Source: Pseudomonadota bacterium (GTDB lineage: Bacteria > Desulfobacterota > Desulfovibrionia > Desulfovibrionales > Desulfovibrionaceae). Taken from it: DNA of 64,000 bases. A program made the position numbers and the translations under genes. Under the pieces are notes generated by a model that was given only the letters and a program-made list of their open reading frames with translations, was not told where the DNA came from and made no database searches. Shown one piece after another: positions 1 through 8,606 of the stretch. The first letter of the stretch is position 1. Each line of letters begins with the position of its first letter. The stretch is taken from assembly GCA_023390395.1 (NCBI GenBank), contig JAEWCY010000036.1, positions 1-64,000 of the forward strand, read 5' to 3'.

Positions 1-1
1 C

Positions 2-139
2 GCCGCGCTCGAGGACCTCCTGTCCCGGGCCGACAGCCTCGCCCCGGCGGACGCCTGCCGACGCCTCATCGCAGCGGCCCTCGACCGACTCTCCCGGGAC
101 AACGTGACCGTGGTCCTCGTCCGCGTCGCTCCTCGCTGA
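2..139 (+). CDS. PP2C-family protein phosphatase, C-terminal fragment
   Basis: This is the last 45 codons of a gene whose start lies outside the window. The frame ends at TGA 137-139, and its final residues read DNVTVVLVRVAPR. The Asp-Asn followed by hydrophobic beta residues is the C-terminal signature of PP2C/SpoIIE-type Ser/Thr phosphatases, where the Asp binds metal. A function in phosphoprotein dephosphorylation is inferred from that motif only. It shows no obvious link to the metal genes that follow. Confidence 0.6.
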   Translation, partial: AALEDLLSRADSLAPADACRRLIAAALDRLSRDNVTVVLVRVAPR

Positions 140-359
140 ACCAGGCCAGGGCCCGCACCGCCCCCCTGAGAAATTCCAATGTAAATTTGCCGCCCCAACC
201 AGGTCAAAATCAAACGATTCGTCCAGCAACGGGGGCGTACGGGGAGCAATGCTTGCCGGCAATTCGACCTTGGTCGAAGTCAATCATTTTGACCGACCCG
301 GGCCCCCGCCGCCTCAGCCCGCATTTCCCCAGGCAACCAGCAACTCCATTCGAAAAACC

Positions 360-623
360 CTAATGCGCATGCTCGTGCGGCTCGCCTTCGTGCCCCTCGT
401 GGACATGGTCGTGAGGGCCGTGCTCCCCGGCATGGCCGTGGTCGTGGACGCCTTCCCCCGCGCCGTGCTCATGGGGATGCTTGTGTTCGTGCGCATGCTC
501 GTGAGCATGGACATGGGAATGCTTGTGGCTGTGTCGCCCAATTTCCGGATGCTCGTGCTCATGCTCGTGTTCATGGGTGTGTTCATGGCTGTGGTCATGG
601 TGGTGTTCGTGGTCGCCTTTCAT
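360..623 (-). CDS. His-rich metal-binding protein (87 aa)
   Basis: The protein is made almost entirely of His alternating with Asp/Glu/Lys (HEHEHEH, HSHKHSH, HDHGHAGEH), with no signal peptide or membrane segment. Such composition is known for nickel, zinc or cobalt storage and chaperone proteins; the metal here is not determined. The start at 623 is chosen because AAAGGAGG lies about 6 nt upstream; an in-frame upstream ATG at 740 would add a basic N-terminus that lacks the His pattern. The gene diverges from the TonB receptor and metal-uptake operon, which supports a metal role. The His codons make the DNA a low-complexity CAT/GTG repeat. Confidence 0.75.
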   Translation of the reverse strand: MKGDHEHHHDHSHEHTHEHEHEHEHPEIGRHSHKHSHVHAHEHAHEHKHPHEHGAGEGVHDHGHAGEHGPHDHVHEGHEGEPHEHAH

Positions 624-689
624 GGAGGCCTCCTTTTTGAGCTGACCATAATACTTTTTCCGACCTCGCCTAGACGGCATGTTCTTTTT

Positions 690-744
690 CCGTATCGCAC
701 AGACAATGCGAAATACTGCTGCGTTTCCCTGTTGTCGCATACGG
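690..744. promoter_or_regulatory. Inverted-repeat candidate operator upstream of His-rich gene
   Basis: CCGTATCGCACA near 690-701 is mirrored by TGTCGCATACGG near 733-744. Between them the stretch 692-716 is itself an imperfect palindrome (GTATCGCA facing TGCGAAATAC). It lies 70-120 bp upstream of the chosen start of the His-rich protein. The binding factor is unknown; a metal-responsive repressor would fit the context but this is inference. Confidence 0.3.
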
Positions 745-898
745 AATAACTACTCGTGAGCGGCCCCGGCTTCTGCCTGCCGCAATCGGCGGCCGGGAGG
801 ACGATAACATTCCCCCTGGAATCTCAGCCACAACCGCGAAGGGGGGCTTCCAGCCCCTCGGGCTGAATGTCGCTCAAAATAATATATTTTATCACTTC

Positions 899-937
899 TT
901 GACATACGATTTTAATTTTCATAACCGAAGGTGTTAT
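899..937 (+). promoter_or_regulatory. Promoter and ATAAC-N7-GTTAT palindrome ahead of metal-uptake operon
   Basis: A perfect -35 box TTGACA (899-904) is followed after 17 nt by TAACCG (922-927), a weak -10. Overlapping the -10 is the inverted repeat ATAACCGAAGGTGTTAT (921-937), which is well placed for a repressor such as Zur or Fur to block transcription. The region is AT-rich against a GC-rich background. The regulator identity is inference. Confidence 0.4.
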
Positions 938-1026
938 TTTTTTAGATTTTAAATACATTGAAAAGGTATCAATTTAATTTTTATAATTGCTATGTATTTC
1001 CACCATGTTACCCAAAAGGAGACAAG

Positions 1027-3021
1027 ATGATCCCCCGTCGATTCTCCCGAGCTGCCCTTCTTGCACTTGGCCTCGTTTTCGCCTCCTCGCCGTCTTTCGC
1101 AGCCGATCCCCAGCATACGGAGAAATCCGGCGAAACCATGCTCGAGGAAGTCAACGTCGTCTCCTCGCCCATCATCGAAGGGAACAGGGTGGACAGCTTC
1201 GCCAATGAGACGACGACGGTCTCCAAGGAGCAGATATGGGACCTCAACGCGCCCGACCTGACCTCGGCGTTGCGGCGCACGCCCGGCGTGACCATTTCCC
1301 GCTTCGACAACATCGGCTCCTTCGGCGGCGCGGAAGGCGGCGCGATCTTCATCCGGGGCAAGGGAGCCAGCCGGCCCGGCGCGGAAATCTCGGTCATGAT
1401 CGACGGCGCGCCGGCCTATATTTCGGTCTGGAACCATCCGTTGCTTGATTACCTCTCCGTGGACCCGGCCAATGCCCTCACCGTGTACAAGAGTCCCCAG
1501 CCGCTCAATTTCGGCAACGGCCTGGCCGCCGTGGACATGACGCCCAAAAGCCGGGGCAAGGAAGGCTTCGAGTCGCGCGTGACGGCCCAGTACGGCTCCT
1601 ACAACACGCCCCAGGAAACGGTCGAGACCGGGGGCAAGGTCGGCCGCTTCGACTACTACGCCTCCCAGAGCTACCGCTGGTCCTCGGGGTCGCGGGCCAT
1701 GTCCGACGGCATGCTCACGAGCTATTACGGCCGCATGGGGTATGGCCTCACCGACAACTGGAACGCCCACGCCACGGTGCTGCGCACCGACAACTACGCC
1801 ATGGACCCGGGCCCCGAGGGGGACGCCAGCCAGCGCCAAGGGAAATTCGTCACCCGCGACTGGCATATGGTGGCGACGCTCGCCAACAAGTACGACGTGG
1901 GCGAAGGCACGCTCAAGGCCTACTGGAACACCGGACAGGGCTACTGGTACAACCAGTCCGGCTCCTCCAACGACACCAAGACCGATTCGGACCTCTACGG
2001 CCTGCGCGCCAAGGAGAAGCTGCATCTCTGGCAGGGCGGGGAGATCGCCTTCGGCGCGGACATGGACTGGATCAGCGGCCAGACGGAATTCACCACCGAC
2101 CCGTCGCTGACCATCAACTCCCTGACGGACTGGTCCTTCACGCCGGGCGGCTTGAGCCATTTCGACCGCACGACCTGGTCCATCTTCTCGCCGTTTCTGG
2201 GCGTCTCCCAGACGGTCGGCGACAAGGAAAGGTTTTACGCCACGCCCTCGGCCGGCCTGCGCTACTACGGGCACAGCCAGTTCCAGTCGGAGTGGTCGCC
2301 GCAAGCCGGCCTGGTCCTCGGTTACAGGGGTCTGGAACTCCACGGCGCCTATTCCCGGGGCGTAAACTACCCGGGACTCAACGTGGCCGCCTTCTCGCAA
2401 AACGTGATCACGTCCCTGGGCCAGAGCTGGCGCAGCCTCAAGGCCGAAACCATGGACCATTTCGAGGCGGGCGCGTCGTACAAGTACGAAACCCTCCTCA
2501 AGCTCGACGTCACGGCGTTTTCCGACAACGGCCACGACCGGTATGTGATGTATCCCTCCTCGGGCAAGCCGACCGGGTTTGAAAATTACGGTTCCTACTC
2601 CATATGGGGTCTGGAAACCACGGCCACCTACACCCCGCTCAAGGACCTCGCCCTTTTCGCCGGCCTCAACGCCATGGGGCACACGCCGCAGTACCTGCCC
2701 TACGTGCCGAACGTGAGCGTCAGCCTCGGCGGCAACTACCGGTTCCTGGAGCATTTCAAGATCTCGGCCGACGCCCAGTACGTGGACGAGATGTACGTGC
2801 TCTCCGAGACCCGGCGCGTGGACACGCGCAACACCTCGAAGGTGGACGGCTACTGGCTGGCCAACGCCAAATTCTCCTACTTCTTCACCGTGCAAAGACC
2901 CCGGGTGGAGACGGAGTTGTTCGTGGCCGTGCAGAACCTGACCGACACCTTCTACAAGTATAGGCCCGGCTACCCCATGCCCGGGACCGGCGTCTCGGCC
3001 GGCGTGGCCCTGACGTTCTAG
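1027..3021 (+). CDS. TonB-dependent outer-membrane receptor
   Basis: This 664-residue protein has a signal peptide (residues 1-28, ending SFAAD), a plug domain (about 35-170) and a 22-strand-type barrel ending in the aromatic residue expected of outer-membrane proteins (GVSAGVALTF). The start at 1027 follows AAAAGGAGAC; longer in-frame extensions have no ribosome site. It is the first gene of an operon with a ZnuABC-like importer and a TonB protein, so it probably brings a metal or metal-chelate across the outer membrane using energy from the TonB encoded at 6491. The substrate is not visible in the sequence; zinc, manganese, nickel or a metallophore are all possible. Confidence 0.9.
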   Translation: MIPRRFSRAALLALGLVFASSPSFAADPQHTEKSGETMLEEVNVVSSPIIEGNRVDSFANETTTVSKEQIWDLNAPDLTSALRRTPGVTISRFDNIGSFGGAEGGAIFIRGKGASRPGAEISVMIDGAPAYISVWNHPLLDYLSVDPANALTVYKSPQPLNFGNGLAAVDMTPKSRGKEGFESRVTAQYGSYNTPQETVETGGKVGRFDYYASQSYRWSSGSRAMSDGMLTSYYGRMGYGLTDNWNAHATVLRTDNYAMDPGPEGDASQRQGKFVTRDWHMVATLANKYDVGEGTLKAYWNTGQGYWYNQSGSSNDTKTDSDLYGLRAKEKLHLWQGGEIAFGADMDWISGQTEFTTDPSLTINSLTDWSFTPGGLSHFDRTTWSIFSPFLGVSQTVGDKERFYATPSAGLRYYGHSQFQSEWSPQAGLVLGYRGLELHGAYSRGVNYPGLNVAAFSQNVITSLGQSWRSLKAETMDHFEAGASYKYETLLKLDVTAFSDNGHDRYVMYPSSGKPTGFENYGSYSIWGLETTATYTPLKDLALFAGLNAMGHTPQYLPYVPNVSVSLGGNYRFLEHFKISADAQYVDEMYVLSETRRVDTRNTSKVDGYWLANAKFSYFFTVQRPRVETELFVAVQNLTDTFYKYRPGYPMPGTGVSAGVALTF

Positions 3022-3134
3022 CGCCGCTCCCCGCTGGCGTGCCGACGCTTGCGGGGAGCCGACGAGACGCTGCCGCCGGCGGGCACGTCCCGCTGCCAGC
3101 CGGCGCCGTCCGTCGGAAGGACTGGGAGAACACC

Positions 3135-3373
3135 ATGAAAGAAACCGTTTCCACCGCCTTCGACCGGCGCGAGGCCTTCACGAAGCTGCGGGCGCATGGG
3201 CGGAGCTCACGCCGGAGGAACGGCGCGTGCTCATCGATCATTTTCGCCGCCACGGCCGCCACGATCCCGTCGACGTCGTCACGCGGCTGGCCTTGGAGGC
3301 GGGCTTTTCCCGGGTGGTTCCCAAGCGCCTGGACCCGGCCGGCTTCTACGCCCTGCTGCGCTTCGAGGCCTGA
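3135..3373 (+). pseudogene. Frameshifted small conserved ORF (~79 aa) in the metal operon
   Basis: An ATG at 3135 opens a plausible N-terminus (MKETVSTAFDRREAFTKL). From about 3190 the sensible protein continues in another frame as WAELTPEERRVLIDHF and ends with FYALLRFEA and TGA 3371-3373. One missing base near 3189 would explain it. In the first frame the reading becomes Arg/Ser/Ala-rich and runs into the methyltransferase. Either the gene is broken or the read has a single-base error. The predicted product is a small helical acidic/basic protein of unknown function between the receptor and the methyltransferase. Confidence 0.5.
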
Positions 3374-3392
3374 GGCCCCAAAGGAGGTTCCC

Positions 3393-4031
3393 ATGCACGC
3401 AAAAGCCGCGCCCGATCCCCGGGCCGCCTTCTTCGACGCCCGGGCCGCGAACTGGGAAGCCAAATGCTACCCGCCGCCGGTGCGGGAAAAGCTCCCTTCC
3501 CTGGTCGCGTCCTTCAATCTGGCGAGCGGGGCAATGGTGCTCGACATGGGCACCGGCCCGGGAACGCTGGTGCCCTATCTGCAAGACGCCATAGGCCCGT
3601 CCGGGCGTGTGTTCCCTTTCGATCTGTCCTTGGAAATGCTGCGGCAGGCGCGGGTGAAGCTCGGGCCGGCGGCCCCGTCCCCGGTCCAGGCCACGGCCAT
3701 GCGCCTACCCTTTCGCGACGCGAGCTTCCACGCCGTGGTCTGCTTCGCGGCTTTTCCCCATTTCGAGGACAAGGGCGCAGCCCTGTCGGAAATGGCCCGG
3801 GTGGCCAAGCCCGGCGCGCCGGTCATCATCGCCCATCTGCTGAGCCGCGCCGAGCTCATGGCCCATCACGGCGCCCACAGCGCCGTGGCCCGGGACGCCC
3901 TGCCCGAGGAAGACCGCATGCGCGACCTTTTCCTGCTCGCCGGCCTGCCCGATCCCGTCATCATCGACGCGCCCGGGCGGTATCTGGCCATATGCCGCAA
4001 ACTGGCGAGCCCGTCGGAGAGCAGGCCATGA
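3393..4031 (+). CDS. Class I SAM-dependent methyltransferase
   Basis: This 212-residue protein has the Rossmann motif I VLDMGTGPGTLVPYL (about residues 50-64), an acidic motif after the second strand (FPFDLS) and a motif IV-like segment (FHAVVCFAAFPHF), typical of the UbiE/small-molecule methyltransferase fold. The start follows AAAGGAGG at 3380-3387. Its stop overlaps the ATG of the next gene (ATGA at 4028), indicating translational coupling with the metal importer. Its substrate is unknown; a role in making or modifying a metallophore is possible but speculative. Confidence 0.85.
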   Translation: MHAKAAPDPRAAFFDARAANWEAKCYPPPVREKLPSLVASFNLASGAMVLDMGTGPGTLVPYLQDAIGPSGRVFPFDLSLEMLRQARVKLGPAAPSPVQATAMRLPFRDASFHAVVCFAAFPHFEDKGAALSEMARVAKPGAPVIIAHLLSRAELMAHHGAHSAVARDALPEEDRMRDLFLLAGLPDPVIIDAPGRYLAICRKLASPSESRP

Positions 4032-4882
4032 CGCGCCTGGCACGCGCCCTTTGCGGCCTCGTCCTCGGCTGCGTCTGCCTGCTCCTGCTCGCCTCCCCGG
4101 GGGAGGCCAAACAACAGGAACCGCCCATCGTCATCGCCGCCGGCACCACGCTGGTGTCGGACATCGTGGACGACCTGGGCCAGGGGTTCATGACGGCGAC
4201 GCCCATCATGCCCGCCGCCGCCTGCCCGGGACATACCGACCTGCGCGCCTCGGACATGCGCGCCCTCGTCGCGGCGCGCGTCATCCTTCTGCACGACTGG
4301 CAGACCCATCTGGATGCCGTCATGGGGCCGATTCGAAATGACCCGGCCCTGGCCGCCAAGGTCCAGGTGGTCGACGCGCCAGGCAACTGGATGGTCCCCG
4401 AGCGCCAGAAGGCCGCCACCCTGGCCGTGGCCCGGACGTTGGCCGCCGTCGATCCGCCCCGCGCCGCCCTGTACGGGGAGCGGGCCCGGGCGCGGACGGC
4501 CATGGTGGACAGGGTCGCGGGCGAACTGGCCGCCAAGGCGAGGCCCCTTGCCGGACTCCCGGTCATGGTCGACATGCAGCAAAAGCCCTTTCTCCAATGG
4601 CTCGGCTGCGACATTGCCGCCCAGTATGGGCGTTTCGAGGAAAGCGGTCCGCAAAAGCTGGCCCAGGCCGTGGCCGAAGCTCGCCAGGCCGACGTCCGGC
4701 TCGTGGCCGACAACCTGCAAAGTTCGGGCGGTTCCGGCAAGACCTTCGCCGAGGAACTGGGCGCGGCCTTCGTCGTGCTCACCAACTTCCCGGGCGGACT
4801 CCCCAACGCCCCGACCTGGGCCGAAGCCGTGTCCGCCAACCTGGACCGCTGCCTCGCCGCACTCAAGCGCCATGGGCAATGA
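4028..4882 (+). CDS. Metal ABC transporter substrate-binding protein (ZnuA/TroA family)
   Basis: This is a 284-residue periplasmic protein with a signal peptide (about 1-27) and a TroA-like fold. Candidate metal ligands are His69 in CPGHTD and His89/His94 in HDWQTH, plus a C-terminal acidic segment. It lacks the long His/Asp-rich loop of classical ZnuA. It is coupled by ATGA to the methyltransferase upstream, and its 3' end overlaps the ATPase gene. Family membership says zinc or manganese class metal; the Cys66 next to the first His ligand is unusual and could signal a different metal. Confidence 0.85.
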   Translation: MTRLARALCGLVLGCVCLLLLASPGEAKQQEPPIVIAAGTTLVSDIVDDLGQGFMTATPIMPAAACPGHTDLRASDMRALVAARVILLHDWQTHLDAVMGPIRNDPALAAKVQVVDAPGNWMVPERQKAATLAVARTLAAVDPPRAALYGERARARTAMVDRVAGELAAKARPLAGLPVMVDMQQKPFLQWLGCDIAAQYGRFEESGPQKLAQAVAEARQADVRLVADNLQSSGGSGKTFAEELGAAFVVLTNFPGGLPNAPTWAEAVSANLDRCLAALKRHGQ

Positions 4883-5651
4883 GCCAGCCCTTGCCCTGCG
4901 CGGCATCACGGTCAAAAGGCGCGGCCACGTGGTGCTGCGCATCGATGCCCTGGACGTGGACAGGGGGCGGGTGCTCGGCGTCATCGGACCCAACGGCGCG
5001 GGCAAAAGCACGCTGCTCGCCGCCGTTTGCGGGCTGTTGCGCCTTTCAGGCGGCGTGGTGCGATTGTTCGGGAACGATTTGGCCGGTCCCGGCGCGGGCA
5101 AGGTCCGGCAGGACATCGCCCTGGTCATGCAGGCCCAGGACGTGGACCCGCGCCTGCCCATAAGCGTCCGGGAATCCGTCATGTCCGGCGGCTACGCCCG
5201 GCGCGGCTGGCTGCGGCCCCCGGGCCGGGAACTCGCCCGACGGGCCGCCGAAATGCTGGAGCTCGTCGGCATCGGCCATCTGGCCGGCCGCCCCCTGGGC
5301 CAGCTTTCCGGCGGCGAGCAGCAACGTGCGGCCATCGCCAGGGCCTTGACCCAACAGCCGCGGGTGTTGCTGCTCGACGAACCCACGTCGGCCCTGGACT
5401 GGCGCGCCCAGCGCGACATTCTCGGCTGCATCGCCTCGTTGCGCGAGCGGCTGGGACTGACCGTGCTGCTGGCCACCCACGACCTCAACAGCCTGGAAAG
5501 CCTGTGCCACGAGGTGCTGTGCCTGGAATCCGGCCGTCCCCTCTGGCGTGGTCCGGCCCGGGAAGCCCTCGACGCCGACCGGCTCGGCGGCCTCTATCAG
5601 GCCGCAGTGGCGGTGGTGTCCCACGGCGGACGGCGCGTGGTGCTTTTTTGA
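4872..5651 (+). CDS. Metal ABC transporter ATP-binding protein (ZnuC-like)
   Basis: This 259-residue ABC ATPase has the Walker A motif GPNGAGKST (about residues 38-46), signature LSGGEQQRAAIARAL, Walker B LLLDEPTSALD and an H-loop His in ATHDLN. It overlaps the 3' end of the binding-protein gene by 11 bp and is followed 9 bp later by the permease gene. It energises inner-membrane metal import for the complex encoded by its neighbours. Confidence 0.92.
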   Translation: MGNEPALALRGITVKRRGHVVLRIDALDVDRGRVLGVIGPNGAGKSTLLAAVCGLLRLSGGVVRLFGNDLAGPGAGKVRQDIALVMQAQDVDPRLPISVRESVMSGGYARRGWLRPPGRELARRAAEMLELVGIGHLAGRPLGQLSGGEQQRAAIARALTQQPRVLLLDEPTSALDWRAQRDILGCIASLRERLGLTVLLATHDLNSLESLCHEVLCLESGRPLWRGPAREALDADRLGGLYQAAVAVVSHGGRRVVLF

Positions 5652-5660
5652 GGAAACGCC

Positions 5661-6485
5661 ATGGATGCCTTTCTTGACGCGGGATTCATGCGCCATGCCG
5701 TGCTGGCCGGGCTGTTCGCCGGCGTGGCCTGCGCCTTGGCCGGCGTGTTCGCCGTGCTCATGCGCCTGACCTTCATCGGCGTGTGCCTGGCCCATGCCGC
5801 CTTCGCCGGGGGCCTCATGGCCCTGCTTTTCGGTTGGGACCCGCTGGCCGGCGCGCTGGCGGCCAGCCTCACGGCGGCGGCGGTCATCGGGCCGGTGGCC
5901 GACCGGGGGGAACTCTCCCCGGACACCGCCGTGGGCGTGGTCTTCTCGGCCATGCTCGGCCTGGCCATTTTCTGCCTGGGCCTGCTGCCCGGCCCCAAGA
6001 CCGCCGGGCTCAACCTCTTCTGGGGCAACATCCTGACCGTGGGCGAACGCGACCTGTGGCTGCTCGGCGGCGTGGCCGTGGCGGCGAGCCTGGCCATCAT
6101 CGCCTTTTTCAAGGAGATCCAGGCCGTGGCCTGCCATCGCCGCATCGCCCGGGCCAGCGGCCTGCCGGCCACGGCCATCTTCTACGGCATCCTCTTTTTT
6201 ACGGGGCTCACCGTCACGGCCTGCCTGCCGAGCGTCGGCGGGCTGCTCGTCTACAGCCTGCTCATCAATCCGGCGGCAGCCGCCTACCAGCTCACCTACC
6301 GCCTCGGCCGGCTTTTCCTCCTGGCGGCGTTTTTCGGCGTCGTCTCCTGCGAGGGCGGGCTTTTCGTCGCCTGGAAGCTCGACGTGCCGGCCGGCGCGTC
6401 CATCGTCCTCGTGTCCAGCCTGATCTTTCTGGCCGCCGTGGCCTGCTCTCCCAAAAGAAAAGCCGGTTCCAGGGCCGAGGCGTAG
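5661..6485 (+). CDS. Metal ABC transporter permease (ZnuB-like)
   Basis: This 274-residue integral membrane protein has about eight hydrophobic segments and the ABC-3 family pattern: an early GVFAVLMRLTFIGVCLAHA segment, LSPDTAVGVVFS, and the cytoplasmic loop GLPATAIFYGILFFTG that contacts the ATPase. Its ribosome site is GAGGAAACGCC before 5661. Gene order and spacing put it in one importer with the genes at 4028 and 4872. Confidence 0.92.
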   Translation: MDAFLDAGFMRHAVLAGLFAGVACALAGVFAVLMRLTFIGVCLAHAAFAGGLMALLFGWDPLAGALAASLTAAAVIGPVADRGELSPDTAVGVVFSAMLGLAIFCLGLLPGPKTAGLNLFWGNILTVGERDLWLLGGVAVAASLAIIAFFKEIQAVACHRRIARASGLPATAIFYGILFFTGLTVTACLPSVGGLLVYSLLINPAAAAYQLTYRLGRLFLLAAFFGVVSCEGGLFVAWKLDVPAGASIVLVSSLIFLAAVACSPKRKAGSRAEA

Positions 6486-6490
6486 CGGCC

Positions 6491-7423
6491 ATGGCCGACA
6501 GTGCGCCTGAAACGCCCGAGCGGCGACAAACCGCGACTCCGAGTCGCCGCGCATGGCTGGCCTGGCTCTTGTCCCTGGCGCTCCATGGGGTCGTCCTCGT
6601 CGTCCTGGTCTGGTGGTGCCATGTTCTCGCGAGCCATCCCTCGGGCGGCGGCGGCGGAGCCGTGCTGGCCGTGGATCTCGCAGGGCTGGGATCGGGGGAT
6701 CCCGGCCCTCTTCCCGGATCGGACGCGGCGGCGGGCGAGAACGAGCGGCCCCGGGCTGGGGAAGCGGCGTCCCCTCGGGCCGAGCGGGAGGCCACCCCGG
6801 AGGATGCGTCGGAGAGCGGCCGGGAAAAAGCGCTGCCCGTTCTGGCGGCGAGCGCCGCGAACGCGGCCCCGAAACCGGCCGAGCCGAAACGCCGCCTTGC
6901 CCGCAGGACCGCGCCGCGCCGCGCTCCCGCCGCTGCGACGGCTTCCGCAGCCGTATCCGGGCAAAGTCCGAAAGGTCCCGGCGCAAACGACGCCCCGCAA
7001 GCGGGCCCGTCGGGAATCGGACCAGGCCTGACCGGCGAGGCGTCCGGCCAGGGCAACGGGACCGGCGGCGGCAGCGGCGGCGGCGAGGGGCCTTCCGTCG
7101 GCCCGGGGCGGGGCGCCGGCGAAGAAGCCGGCATGAGCCTGGCCGCCGTGGACGTGAAGCCGAGAATCCTGCGGCAAGTCGAGCCGGCCTATCCTGCGGA
7201 TGCGCGACGGCATAGGATCGAGGGAAGGGTCGTCGCACGGCTCCTGGTCACCGCCGACGGCGGGGTGCACGACATCAGCATCGTTTCCGCAAAGCCCCCC
7301 CGGATATTCGAGCAAGCCGTCATGGCGGCCCTTGAACAATGGAAGTTTCATCCTGCCAGGTACAAGGGGCGTGAAGTGGCGACCTGGGTCATGCTGCCGA
7401 TTCGGTTCGATTTGAAGGACTGA
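6491..7423 (+). CDS. TonB-family energy transducer
   Basis: This 310-residue protein has one N-terminal membrane anchor (about residues 22-45) and a long Pro/Ala/Gly-rich periplasmic linker. The C-terminal TonB fold of about 85 residues carries the typical VEPAYPADARRHRIEG start and QWKFHPARYKG. It starts 5 bp after the permease gene. As the last gene of the operon it is probably the dedicated partner of the receptor at 1027, passing proton-motive energy to the outer membrane. ExbB/ExbD are not in the window. Confidence 0.9.
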   Translation: MADSAPETPERRQTATPSRRAWLAWLLSLALHGVVLVVLVWWCHVLASHPSGGGGGAVLAVDLAGLGSGDPGPLPGSDAAAGENERPRAGEAASPRAEREATPEDASESGREKALPVLAASAANAAPKPAEPKRRLARRTAPRRAPAAATASAAVSGQSPKGPGANDAPQAGPSGIGPGLTGEASGQGNGTGGGSGGGEGPSVGPGRGAGEEAGMSLAAVDVKPRILRQVEPAYPADARRHRIEGRVVARLLVTADGGVHDISIVSAKPPRIFEQAVMAALEQWKFHPARYKGREVATWVMLPIRFDLKD

Positions 7424-7464
7424 CGAGGCGACGCCGGTGCGATGCTCCCGCTCGCGCCAGAGCC

Positions 7465-7658
7465 GGCCGTCTCTTTCCACTCCCTGACACCCATCCTGAG
7501 TTATCTTGAAATTCCTCATCGTTACGTCGACGAGACCGCAATATCGCCCAGTCCGGCCAGTCGGATAAAAAAGGGGGCAGGCAAAAACAGCCTGACCCTT
7601 TGATCTTGTTCACTGGCGCGCCCGCAGCGATCCGAACCCCGGACCGTCTGCGGCAAAG
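7465..7658 (-). repeat. tRNA-Arg 3'-end relic with terminator, copy 1
   Basis: On the minus strand this holds a degenerate tRNA 3' part (7614-7658, complement begins TGGCGCGCCC) followed by a hairpin terminator (7567-7594) ending in six T. It matches the block at 37668-37863 closely (about six differences over the tRNA part) and the block at 48990-49165 more loosely; weaker likeness continues about 100 bp further left. It is the most diverged of the three copies and is probably a fossil attachment site. Confidence 0.6.
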
Positions 7659-8301
7659 GCCAAATCCAATCCAGTATCATACTGAATCAACTAATACTTT
7701 TAAGAAAATCGGACAACATCCCCGGACATGTTCTGCCTGGCGACGAAGGGAAACGGTTCTCCAGGGGGTATCCAGATTGCAGCGCCGGTCCGGGAGAAAA
7801 ACCCATGTCCCCTGCCCCGCCCCACGACGACTTATCGACTTCCCAACATCCTCCAGGGAAGCTGCCAGGACGGAAAATACAAGCTGAATTTATTTGGCTT
7901 TTCTTGAATTCGAGCACATTATAGAAATAAAATCAATGAGTTAAGCATTTCTTCCGGTTGTCATGGAATTGCCCTGGGTTAAGAGGGTGGCTTGCAGTCC
8001 GGGAACACTTCGAACGGCATTCAAGAAGTCGTGGGTTCCTTTCCCTCCAGCTCCACCAAGACGAGGCCTTGGGCGACCCGACGGGGCTTGGCTTTGAGCG
8101 CGGAGCAAGCACCGGGAAGGGCGACTGGCCAAAGCCGCCGCACGCCCCACGCGGGAGGACGGACGGGCACCGGCGGCGATCATGCCCATGACGCTCATAC
8201 AAATCTGTCGTTTTTTTGGCCGGACATGCAAAAATGTACGTCGTGAATGCGTTTGTCGCGGTCATTCCCTGCAACATGCCAATATTCCACGCGCTCTTAT
8301 A
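7659..8301. other. Gene-poor intergenic stretch
   Basis: No frame here has a ribosome site with plausible protein composition. Base composition is more mixed than in the flanking genes, with AT-rich patches at 7665-7710 and 7880-7960. It may be decayed sequence next to the relic attachment site. Confidence 0.4.
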
Positions 8302-8317
8302 TGGCACAATTGTTGCA
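8302..8317 (+). promoter_or_regulatory. Sigma-54 (-24/-12) promoter ahead of the activator gene
   Basis: TGGCACAATTGTTGCA matches the RpoN consensus TGGCAC-N5-TTGCW exactly, with correct spacing. It points toward the sigma-54 activator that starts at 8607, which implies autoregulation and a leader of about 280 nt. GAGAC (8323-8327) and GTCTC (8363-8367) lie just downstream and resemble the half-sites found upstream of the target operon. Confidence 0.75.
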
Positions 8318-8606
8318 AAAATGAGACATGCTTGCTGTAGGGCGACCTTCCCTCTCACGGGTGTCTCTTTTACGGCGAAATGATCGCGCATAAAAGGAAT
8401 CTTGTATTTCCCGCAGCCTTCTTGACGCCAAACGTCTTTCCCGAAGGCCACGCTCCGCAGGGCGGACGCCCTGCCCGGGCAACGTCATGTCAGGCGGCAG
8501 GGACGGCGGAGAGGGCGCGGCATGGGGTGGGCGCGAAGCAACGGCCGCTTGAGCGCAGGGCAGGAAACGCTCGCCAAACGGCGCAGCCAAACAGGTGAAG
8601 CAGCGG

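Noticed and set aside
249..749. Plus-strand open frame opposite the His-rich gene
   Set aside because: It is the complement of a low-complexity His-codon repeat, Met/Val/Leu-rich by composition, and has no ribosome site.
624..1026. Cobalamin or other metabolite riboswitch before the TonB receptor
   Set aside because: No B12-box or other conserved riboswitch core could be found; only a palindrome and promoter-like elements are present.
949..2895. 648-codon minus-strand frame opposite the TonB receptor
   Set aside because: It is a GC-rich shadow frame with His/Val/Gly/Arg bias; the plus-strand protein shows a full receptor architecture.
5046..7238. 730-codon minus-strand frame across the metal importer and TonB genes
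   Set aside because: It spans several clear genes, is Arg/Pro/Gly-rich with no domains, and is explained by high third-position GC.
7600..7887. Open frame over the relic tRNA block
   Set aside because: The start lies in the relic tRNA and terminator; composition is not protein-like.
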